Assembly (NCBI GenBank): GCA_002401775.2
Contig: NVUB02000067.1
Span: 1-46,593, forward strand
Direction: 5' to 3'
Origin: Ectothiorhodospiraceae bacterium
GTDB lineage: Bacteria; Pseudomonadota; Gammaproteobacteria; SZUA-152
DNA: 46,593 bases
Part shown: positions 25,945 through 33,426 of the stretch, piece after piece
Layout of the letters: each line of letters starts with the position of its first letter
How positions within the stretch are numbered: the first letter of the stretch is position 1
Position numbers and translations under genes: made by a program
The notes under the pieces: model-generated
Database searches by the model: none
Seen by the model: the letters and a program-made list of their open reading frames with translations, nothing else
What the model was told of the DNA's origin: nothing

Positions 25945-26814
25945 TTAGAATACGTCAGACATGATGAGTTGGGGTGAAAAGCTAATATTATTTTTTTGGA
26001 AAGTACGATAGCCGAATCGGTATTGAACGCCATCACCATTTTCCATTTGCGGGCCTTGGTTTCCTGAGAACGACATCAGTGCAGAGTAGCCTTGTTTTTT
26101 TGCAAAGGAAAGCAGGCCGGAGGGAATATTTGGGGTGCTCGCAAAAACCACGTCCAGCGTGTCAAGGTATGGTTTGACGATGAATAGTGTCTGTTGCTCC
26201 CCCTCCAGAAGCATATAGTTCACGCCCGGTTTTGATAGACGCCAGGCCAGCAAATCTTTTTGGGATAGATTAAGCATGAAGCGCTTGTCATGAGACTGAA
26301 AGCGCTTACAGAATTCATTGGGGTTTATTGTGAGAAACTGATCAGCACCCTCCTGAACCTTGGTTTTTGTTTTTACGATTTGATAGTCATCGCTGCATTG
26401 CCATTGCAGACGTTTTTTAAAACCTGGCGTTGATTTGCTATTAGGGAAACCCAACACCGCTAGCACCCCATCTTCGCTTGCTTGTGCATAGCTTGCTTCG
26501 GCAAGAGTTTGGAACAGACCTGCACGACGATGTGCGGGGTGCACCATCGTTGTCATGGAGAGGGCCACCGTGTGTTGTTGGGTATGATTATAATAATGCT
26601 GAGGTATCATTGCATAATGGCCCACTAACGCTTTGTTCTTATATGCCAAGTGGACGTAGGCATCCCCGCAAGGATTATTTTGGTAGGCCCAGTCCCACAA
26701 TTTTGGATCTATTTTATGGCCAAAACAGAGGGTAAAAAGCGCGAATATTGCCTCTCGGTGCTGGCGTAAAGTTTCATTGTTATTTACAGGTATCACTGTG
26801 TAAGCGTTAACCAT
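25945..26814 (-). CDS. GNAT-family N-acyltransferase
   Basis: The protein has 289 residues from the ATG at 26814, which overlaps the preceding stop by 8 nt; the longer frame up to 26853 lies inside the neighbour. The acyl-CoA-binding motif A is MVHPAHRRAGLFQTL at about residue 90, followed by AVLGFPNSKS. In the operon it could be the LegH step that acylates the 4-amino group, or a different N-acyl group could be added. The C-terminal 150 residues are less conserved and may form a second GNAT-like fold, as in FemAB-like proteins. Substrate is unknown. Confidence 0.78.
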   Translation of the reverse strand: MVNAYTVIPVNNNETLRQHREAIFALFTLCFGHKIDPKLWDWAYQNNPCGDAYVHLAYKNKALVGHYAMIPQHYYNHTQQHTVALSMTTMVHPAHRRAGLFQTLAEASYAQASEDGVLAVLGFPNSKSTPGFKKRLQWQCSDDYQIVKTKTKVQEGADQFLTINPNEFCKRFQSHDKRFMLNLSQKDLLAWRLSKPGVNYMLLEGEQQTLFIVKPYLDTLDVVFASTPNIPSGLLSFAKKQGYSALMSFSGNQGPQMENGDGVQYRFGYRTFQKNNISFSPQLIMSDVF

Positions 26815-27595
26815 TGATAACCTCAAGAATGCTTGTCCGATTTTTACGCCCATAGATATTGAGTGACATTGCTTTGCTTAACAAAGGCGAGACATAAATG
26901 CTCGAATCTTCCTCATGTAAGTTGTCAAGAATTCGTTTGGTTGTGTCAATGCCAATGAGGTCGATAATGGAAAATATACTGGTTTCTCGACCAATGCTGT
27001 TGGTGATTTGATCAATGGTTTCTGTTGTATATTTATAATTATCGACCAATTTAAGTGTGGCTGATATTTCAGCGAATAATAGGACATTCCCCACGTAACC
27101 CCGGTTTGCTTTTACATCGACCATTGTGAAATTGTTTTCAGCCAGCAGCGCGATGAGTTGGTTTCCCTGTTTTGTGGGTTGGGGAGGCGTCAGGTGTTCG
27201 ACTAAACGAAGTGTTTGTATGGGGTTAAAAAAGTGAAGTCCTCCCGCAGCGGGGTGTATTTCTTCTGGACGATATGATGATGTGTTGGAAAAAAAACCAT
27301 GTATAGAAAGGTCGTAAGGGAGCTGACGAATTACTTGTTTCTTTGTATCCAGGTTTTCTTCCAGTGTTTCAATGGTGAGTGCGGCGGAGAGTGTTTTTAC
27401 GTCATTGGTAAAATGGATTTCACCTCCCGCATCCGTAAGTTTTCGGCCAAGAATTCGACGATTACGTTGACATTTTTTTTGTTTGGCTTCCAAGTCAGAT
27501 CGATTCCAGGCAATAACCTCATATCCAAGGATTGCTAGCAGGCTGGCGACTTGGCTCCCCATGGTTCCGATGCCCAGTATATTAATTTTCATCAT
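26807..27595 (-). CDS. 3-hydroxyacyl-CoA-dehydrogenase-like NAD-binding protein
   Basis: The protein has 262 residues from the first of two ATGs (27595 or 27592) behind an AAGGG ribosome site. It starts MMKINILGIGTMGSQVASLL, a dinucleotide-binding fold of the 3HCDH/6PGDH type, and has EENLDTKKQ and the motif FFSNTSSYRPEEI seen in hydroxyacyl-CoA dehydrogenases, followed by HFFNPIQTLRLVE. The C-terminal helical domain is present but its length is shorter than in FadB-like proteins. It is the first gene of the nonulosonate operon. It might make or use a 3-hydroxyacyl group for the sugar, or act on a sugar acid; both are inference. Confidence 0.8.
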   Translation of the reverse strand: MMKINILGIGTMGSQVASLLAILGYEVIAWNRSDLEAKQKKCQRNRRILGRKLTDAGGEIHFTNDVKTLSAALTIETLEENLDTKKQVIRQLPYDLSIHGFFSNTSSYRPEEIHPAAGGLHFFNPIQTLRLVEHLTPPQPTKQGNQLIALLAENNFTMVDVKANRGYVGNVLLFAEISATLKLVDNYKYTTETIDQITNSIGRETSIFSIIDLIGIDTTKRILDNLHEEDSSIYVSPLLSKAMSLNIYGRKNRTSILEVING

Positions 27596-27829
27596 TGACC
27601 CTTTTGGCCTGTTGGTCGTCTGATTTAAGAGACGCATTAACCCATCTGGGTTGATTGATTCGTTTGTTTATCGTAATGCACAGAGTAATTGAAGAGACTC
27701 AGTTTACACAACTAACAAACAGAGGTAAGGGTGTAACCTTGGATGGTGAAAACACAGGCCACCTGTTCCTGATCTGCATTCAGCTATCGCCCGCCGGACT
27801 TGAGGCTCTATATAGTCTGGTCGGTGTTG

Positions 27830-27864
27830 TAGATCAAGCTGGACATGAAAGCCAGCTTGATCTA
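27830..27864. terminator. Perfect 13-bp hairpin between TSP3 gene and nonulosonate operon
   Basis: The arms TAGATCAAGCTGG (27830-27842) and CCAGCTTGATCTA (27852-27864) are perfect reverse complements with a 9-nt loop. It lies just past the stop of the TSP3 gene on the minus strand. No U-run follows in either direction, so it is not a classic intrinsic terminator; it may be a processing or pause site. Confidence 0.5.
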
Positions 27865-27897
27865 GATAGTCGTTGCGATAAACATAGCACTCGCAAT

Positions 27898-30525
27898 TCA
27901 GTTGTCTAGCAAGATGTTTATGAGCTGCCGAATGTACGCACTGGCATCAATCAACTCGGAGCCTACGATTTGACCATTACTGATCTTGGCAGCAAGCTGG
28001 GAGTCGAAGTCGGTGAGTTTATCGAGCGCTTCCAACAACAGGTTTTGGTAGGTGGCACGATCAATGAAGCCCGCTTGATAATCGCTGGCGGCGGAACCAA
28101 TCATCGCAACAACACCGTCCTTACCGGTTAACTTATTGATGAGACCATTGCCGCCCGGTGGGTTGGCGGTGGTAATTAGTGCCACTGCATCAGCAATAGT
28201 CACGTTGATGACATTGACGACTGCACCGCCATTGAAGACTGGGTCGCACACATCACCGAGACCATCAAAGTCCACATCGGACTGATCTGAGTTGGCATTA
28301 ATTGGGCAATTGTCAACTGCATCGTCGATACCATCTGCATCGTCATCAAGATCACACACGTCGCCAATGCCGTCGTTGTCGTTGTCCATTTGCTCTGGGT
28401 TGATATCAACGGGACAGTTATCGATGTCCCCACAAATTAAATCGCTATCGCTATCGTTGTTGAAATCGTTAGGACAAATGTCGCAGGCATCACCTAAGGT
28501 ATCACCGTCAGCGTTGGCTTGGCTCGCATTGGCAATAAGCGGACAGCTATCAACATTGGCACAAAATCCATCGCCATCAGCATCGTCAGCGGCGTCCATA
28601 GGGCATACGTCGCAGGCATCACCCTGACTATCACCGTCGGCATTAGCTTGGTCAGTATTGACGATGATAGGACAGTTATCCACGAGGTCAGCGATGCCAT
28701 CCCCATCATCATCGGTGTCGCTGTTGTCGCCAATACCATTGCTATTCAGGTCTGTTTGTTCTGTTGGATCAAACGGAAATGCATCCTCAGTGTCGGGTAC
28801 ACCATCGTTGTCATCATCGGGATCAAGCTGATTGGGTATGCCATCACCATCTGCGTCCTCATTAGCGTTGTCCTCAAGCGGGTTGGTATCGCTGGAATCT
28901 GGTATTCCATCGTTGTCATTGTCTGAGTCTGCATTGTCGCCAATACCGTCCATGTCTGAGTCATTGGATTCTGTTGGATCATTAGGGAACGCATCGTTAC
29001 TGTCGGGCACGCCATCGCCATCGCTGTCAACCAGTGGTGGGGGTGCTTCGTCACATGCGCTAATTGCATCACTGCCGCTTACCCCAAAAAACTCAAGTTC
29101 ATCGACGAACCAAGCTGGGTTTGTGGTGGACGTGCCGTAAAACGTCTTGGCAATAATACGGGCCGAGCTGGTTACGGACGATGGAATTGATACTTCTGCA
29201 ACAACCTGAGCTGGGAAGGTGACGTCGTAGCTGGTGCCATCAGACAGCAGGATGGTCGCATCCTTTAGGTAAGCCGTGTACTTGTGTGGGATAACCAAAC
29301 CCGACACATAGATATTCGCTGGCATTTGAATCATACGCACACCGGTGACAGTTTGCGGTGCACCAAAATTCACTTGCATATATTCTGTGCCGGAATCGTC
29401 ACGATGCGTGTAGGCAGGCGCTGCAAAACTACGAGGGCTCACGCGCCCAGTACAGAGTTTATAGTTACCCGCGAGCAAAGCTGACCGACCATCCGTGGTA
29501 TTGGCGGTGGTGCCATCGCATAGGCTGCCCCAAGGTTGAAGCCAATGGGAATTCTCGCTGGAGATCCAGGTACTCTTGCCACCTATGGGAGTTAACGGAC
29601 AAGAACTGTCGCAAACATCACCGGTATCATCACCATCTGTGTCGGCCTGGGACGGGTTGGAGATAAGTGGGCAGTTATCGGCCAGATCCAGGATGCCATC
29701 GCCATCCGTGTCAGTATCGGTGCTGCTGACGGGTAGGGTTACTGGGTTTTGTGTGCAGCCTGATGCATCAAAGGCGCTCTCTGGAAACAATGTGGGGCCG
29801 TTACCTGTACTTCCGCCGTTGGCAACACCAAAATAAATACTGTCTAGGGAGCCAGCATCACGACTTTCAGTAAAAGTAACACTCTTGATTTTCGGCCCAC
29901 CATTGCTGTCAATTCCAATAAAACCGTTGATTGCAGTGCAGCCTGTAGAGCCATTAATAATATAACCGTGGCCGACAGATGCGGCAGTGGCCGAGCTAGA
30001 ATTCTGGGTAATACCGTTTTCTTCTTGAAATTGGACGAGTATCCCGTCGGTACCATCGATGTTTCCGATATCACCGCCAAAAAAACCTCCTACAGCAATT
30101 ACTGGTATGGCAAAAGTGATTGTAACGCTCGTTTCACCAAAATACCCCCAGTCGATGCGATAGGAACCGCTTACTGGACCACCTTCGGTGCCCTCGCCTG
30201 CAAAATTGGTAGAGTGCTGCGATGTGTGGCGGATGGCACCACTAGCACCACTAATGGAGAAGTTGGTGATGTTGGGGAATTTAGCAGTCACGTCCGCCGA
30301 GGTGCGTTCGTCGAGAGGATCGAAGCTGATATGCCGGAAGGAAAATCCCGCGAAATCATTCGCGTTACTAAAAGAACAAGGCGCACCATTGGCAGTTATA
30401 ACGCAAGATTGAGCCAAAGACGCTTGTGCCTGCACATCAGCCCAAAAAAGAAGTGCCAATGACATTGGCAGATATGCGAACAAACGCATCAGCAAATTAA
30501 AATGCTGTGATAGTAAGTACGTCAT
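27898..30525 (-). CDS. Secreted calcium-binding protein with thrombospondin type-3 repeats
   Basis: The 875-residue protein has a signal peptide (about residues 1-35, core LMRLFAYLPMSLALLFW) preceding QASLAQSC. Residues about 45-235 form a beta-rich domain with no name that I recognise; about 270-300 carry one TSP3-type repeat (DTDGDGILDLADNCP), 320-490 a second unnamed domain, and about 500-790 a long array of acidic calcium-binding repeats (DSDGDGVPDSNDAFP, DGDGIPNQLDPDDDNDG and so on). The C-terminal 85 residues are not repetitive. It is probably an exported or outer-surface protein needing calcium. The start follows an AAGGAG site. Its place between two parts of the nonulosonate locus is odd; it may be an insertion or a surface glycoprotein target. 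Confidence 0.87.
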   Translation of the reverse strand: MTYLLSQHFNLLMRLFAYLPMSLALLFWADVQAQASLAQSCVITANGAPCSFSNANDFAGFSFRHISFDPLDERTSADVTAKFPNITNFSISGASGAIRHTSQHSTNFAGEGTEGGPVSGSYRIDWGYFGETSVTITFAIPVIAVGGFFGGDIGNIDGTDGILVQFQEENGITQNSSSATAASVGHGYIINGSTGCTAINGFIGIDSNGGPKIKSVTFTESRDAGSLDSIYFGVANGGSTGNGPTLFPESAFDASGCTQNPVTLPVSSTDTDTDGDGILDLADNCPLISNPSQADTDGDDTGDVCDSSCPLTPIGGKSTWISSENSHWLQPWGSLCDGTTANTTDGRSALLAGNYKLCTGRVSPRSFAAPAYTHRDDSGTEYMQVNFGAPQTVTGVRMIQMPANIYVSGLVIPHKYTAYLKDATILLSDGTSYDVTFPAQVVAEVSIPSSVTSSARIIAKTFYGTSTTNPAWFVDELEFFGVSGSDAISACDEAPPPLVDSDGDGVPDSNDAFPNDPTESNDSDMDGIGDNADSDNDNDGIPDSSDTNPLEDNANEDADGDGIPNQLDPDDDNDGVPDTEDAFPFDPTEQTDLNSNGIGDNSDTDDDGDGIADLVDNCPIIVNTDQANADGDSQGDACDVCPMDAADDADGDGFCANVDSCPLIANASQANADGDTLGDACDICPNDFNNDSDSDLICGDIDNCPVDINPEQMDNDNDGIGDVCDLDDDADGIDDAVDNCPINANSDQSDVDFDGLGDVCDPVFNGGAVVNVINVTIADAVALITTANPPGGNGLINKLTGKDGVVAMIGSAASDYQAGFIDRATYQNLLLEALDKLTDFDSQLAAKISNGQIVGSELIDASAYIRQLINILLDN

Positions 30526-30920
30526 AAAGCGTCACTCCTTTTTAATAAACATTAATTCTTTATAATAATCACTAAAACCCTATATCATTTAAGGTAAACA
30601 TAAAACGGCGGCGAACACAAACTACAAATTGTCGGTGTATTCATGGTAAAACAAGTATGCGGGTTGTTAATGTGTTTAATAACCGAATTAATTTGCTACC
30701 CTGCGTTAGTGGGTTAACGGTTTCATATGAAATGATTATTAGAGATTTATTGATTTTTAGAGAGAACCTTATAATGTTAATTTTTTCTCATAATTGGCAC
30801 CAACCCGAGTAAATATTTGATGAAAAAGCGGTAATCTGGGTTTCTCAAGCTTCGCTAACTGTTCTCAGCAACCCGCAGTTGCATATTCAAGCATCCTTAG
30901 TATCGTGGGTAAGTAGCAAT
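30526..30920. other. Intergenic region, 395 nt
   Basis: This stretch lies between legC (ending at 30921) and the TSP3 gene (starting at 30525), both on minus. It is AT-rich around 30540-30600 and 30720-30800. It should carry the TSP3 promoter, but I see no clear promoter, terminator or coding sequence. Confidence 0.4.
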
Positions 30921-32075
30921 TTATCCAATGATGTGAGCAGAACTGGGCAAACATACACCACGTGCAAATAGAGATTCAGTCTGTGGCAATAACATGCGGG
31001 GACTGTTTTTGAACATGGCCTGCTGATGCAATGGCGTCCAGAAGGGGCGAAGCAGTATTTTTTCGGTGTGTGCGGTCGTCAGTAACGTATCTCGGGCTTT
31101 AACATCAGGCAATAAAAGCAGATTAAGCCAGTAGTTACTGCGGCAATTCGGGGGCTCTTGGTGTAGATGTACACCTGATAAATGCTCGAAAGCCTGGACA
31201 TAGTTATTAGCCAGTACTCGTTTTTGCGATAGGCGTTCGGGGAGTTGTGCTAACTGTGCGCAACCCAGTGCCGCGTTAAGATTAGGTAAACGATAATTGT
31301 AGCCAACGGAATCATGCTCAAACAGCCAGGGATGTGGTTCCTTGGCCGTCGTGGTCAGGTGCTTGGCGCGTTGGGCGAGTTCCGGGTCTTTTGTTAAAAT
31401 GGCACCGCCTCCGCCACAGGTAATGATCTTGTTACCATTGAAACTGAGGGCGGTTAATTGCCCCCAACTTCCGGTGTGGCGGTCATCATGCCAGGAGCCG
31501 AGAGATTCTGCGGCATCTTCGATAAGCACAAGGTGATAACGTTCGGCGATATCCGCTAATTCCGCCATGCGCGCCGGGTGGCCAAGAACGTGTACCACCA
31601 TTAAGGCACGTATGGGCCTGTCAGTATGGCGGTTGTAACACACATCACCGCGCAGTTCAGCGATGTCTTCAAGATAGAGGGCAAGGGCAGTGGGGTCAAT
31701 GCCAAGGGTTGCAACGTCGCAATCGACGAAATGCGGTGTGCCGCCTAAATAAGCCACAGGGTTGGCACTACCAATAAACGTTAGGGCAGGTAGTAGTACC
31801 TCGTCACCACAAACGACTCCCGCCAGTTGCAAGCAGGTATGCAAGGCCGCAGTGCCGTTGACGGTGGCAACGGCATGCGGAATACCGGTATAGGTGGAAA
31901 GATCATGTTCAAACTGATCGACATATTGTCCGACAGAAGAAACCCAGCCACTTTCCAGACAATCCAGCGTGAGAGCCTTTTCGCGTTCCCCAAACGAGGG
32001 CTCATGTAACCCGATGGGACGCTGTTGCGGCAGCAGCTCACGCAGGATATGGAGAATGGATTCAGCCAGCGACAT
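30921..32075 (-). CDS. legC: LegC-type PLP aminotransferase (DegT family)
   Basis: The protein has 384 residues from the ATG at 32075. The frame extends upstream to 32195, but that part reads through a palindromic repeat, so the longer start is rejected. Motifs are NGTAALHTCLQLAGV, EDAAESLGS, and the PLP lysine in SFNGNKIITCGGGGA. It transaminates the 4-keto-6-deoxy sugar made by LegB, giving a 4-amino sugar. It lies just behind legB on the same strand, although 189 nt of repeats intervene. The start has no good ribosome site. DegT enzymes of other pathways cannot be ruled out, but the LegB pairing is strong. Confidence 0.87.
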   Translation of the reverse strand: MSLAESILHILRELLPQQRPIGLHEPSFGEREKALTLDCLESGWVSSVGQYVDQFEHDLSTYTGIPHAVATVNGTAALHTCLQLAGVVCGDEVLLPALTFIGSANPVAYLGGTPHFVDCDVATLGIDPTALALYLEDIAELRGDVCYNRHTDRPIRALMVVHVLGHPARMAELADIAERYHLVLIEDAAESLGSWHDDRHTGSWGQLTALSFNGNKIITCGGGGAILTKDPELAQRAKHLTTTAKEPHPWLFEHDSVGYNYRLPNLNAALGCAQLAQLPERLSQKRVLANNYVQAFEHLSGVHLHQEPPNCRSNYWLNLLLLPDVKARDTLLTTAHTEKILLRPFWTPLHQQAMFKNSPRMLLPQTESLFARGVCLPSSAHIIG

Positions 32076-32082
32076 GTTAAAA

Positions 32083-32206
32083 GGTAGAGTAGGCACTGCC
32101 CACCATTTCCAGTGTAAAGTTTGTAGGTTGGGGTGAGGCACGAACCCCAACAGCGGTGGTTTGAATGTACGAATTTGTTGGGGTTCGTGCCTCACCCCAA
32201 CCTACA
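32083..32206. repeat. 31-bp perfect inverted repeat with adjoining GTAG-family copy
   Basis: The arms are 32122-32152 and 32176-32206 (31 nt each, perfect reverse complements; the left starts TGTAGGTTGGGGTGAGGCAC). A 23-nt spacer separates them. Immediately to the left, 32084-32104 (GTAGAGTAGGCACTGCCCACC) resembles the repeat at 19386-19452. The whole lies between legB and legC. As RNA it would form a very stable hairpin. Confidence 0.88.
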
Positions 32207-32264
32207 GAGACTCTGCTTTGGTCTTTTGGCGTTAGTATTAATAGTGTTATTGATATGGCCATCA

Positions 32265-33275
32265 TCAAATATTGTAAATACCGTGTTTGTAGCGGGCCAG
32301 GTTTTTGGGGTCAACGAACCACTGAGCCGTTTCCAGTAGAGCCTGTTTAAATCCATCACGTTGGCCAAACTCGGGTGACCAGTCGAGAAGATTACGGGCT
32401 TTGCGGTTATCCGCCCAGAGCCGCTCAACTTCACTTTTTTCCGGGCGTAAACGTTGCTCATCGGTTTCAATGGTGATTTCGGCGTCCATTGCTTCTGCAA
32501 TTAATTGGACAGTGTCGCCAATGCTGATTTCATAATTACTGCCTAGGTTAATTTCTTCGCCAAGCACATTGTCAGACTCGGCCATGGCAATGAAACCGTT
32601 AACGGTGTCTTTGATGTAATTAAAGTCCCTTGTGGGGTGCAAGGCACCTAATTTGAGATTGCGCTCGCCATTGGCGATTTGTGTGATGACGGTAGGGATG
32701 ACGGCGCGTGCAGATTGACGTGGGCCAAAGGTGTTAAAGGGGCGGGCGATGGTAATGGGTGTCTCAAACGACCGATAAAATGACAGGGCAATCTGGTCAG
32801 CGCCAATTTTGGTAGCAGAATAGGGCGATTGGCCTTGCAATGGATGCTTTTCATCAATAGGCACATATTGCGCCGTACCGTACACTTCGCTGGTGGACGT
32901 GTGGACAATTTTTTCCACACCCAGGTCACGGGCGGCCTGTACTATATTCAGTGTTCCTTTGATATTGGTGTCTACATAGGCATCCGGTGAATGGTAGGAG
33001 TAGGGAATGCCGATGAGGGCTGCCAGGTGTAAAACGATATCGCAGCCCTGCATGGCAGTGCGGACACCGTGAGAGTCCCGGATGTCACCGGAAAACACAT
33101 CTAATTCACGTTTTATGTCATCGGGCGATTCATCGAGCCAACCCCAGTGACCGAATGAATTGTAAAAGACAAAAGCTTTTACGTTATAGCCGCGTTGAAT
33201 CAGCGCTTCAGTCAGGTGTGAGCCGATAAAACCATCTGCACCGGTAATGAGGATTTTTTTGTTGTTAAGGTTCAT
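32265..33275 (-). CDS. legB: LegB, NDP-GlcNAc 4,6-dehydratase (extended SDR)
   Basis: The 336-residue protein has ILITGADGFIGSHLTEALI at the N-terminus, HLAALIGIPYSYHSP, the SDR triad in TSTSEVYG and YSATK, and FNTFGPRQSARAVIP, a pattern matching the LegB/GDP-mannose dehydratase-like group. In C. jejuni LegB makes the 4-keto-6-deoxy intermediate from GDP-GlcNAc. It sits between the Maf gene (151 nt upstream) and legC. UDP-GlcNAc as donor is possible, but the PtmE-like gene nearby supports a GDP route. Confidence 0.9.
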   Translation of the reverse strand: MNLNNKKILITGADGFIGSHLTEALIQRGYNVKAFVFYNSFGHWGWLDESPDDIKRELDVFSGDIRDSHGVRTAMQGCDIVLHLAALIGIPYSYHSPDAYVDTNIKGTLNIVQAARDLGVEKIVHTSTSEVYGTAQYVPIDEKHPLQGQSPYSATKIGADQIALSFYRSFETPITIARPFNTFGPRQSARAVIPTVITQIANGERNLKLGALHPTRDFNYIKDTVNGFIAMAESDNVLGEEINLGSNYEISIGDTVQLIAEAMDAEITIETDEQRLRPEKSEVERLWADNRKARNLLDWSPEFGQRDGFKQALLETAQWFVDPKNLARYKHGIYNI

Positions 33276-33426
33276 GGCAGGGGTTCATTGTTGTTGTTTT
33301 AGAGTGCGGTCGTAATACCTTATTTATCCTATATATGTTATCAGTACTGCCTCGATAACGTGATATCGTCTTACGGGTCAAGTCAAGCCCGGAATGACGT
33401 AAAGAGAGGCTAGACAAAGCGTAAAA

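Noticed and set aside
27655-27909. Plus-strand open frame of 84 codons beside the TSP3 gene
   Set aside because: It covers the hairpin at 27830-27864, has no ribosome site and shows no recognisable protein pattern.
28292-28926. Long plus-strand open frames inside the TSP3 gene
   Set aside because: They are antisense to repetitive acidic codons (Asp/Gly), which generate open frames by composition.
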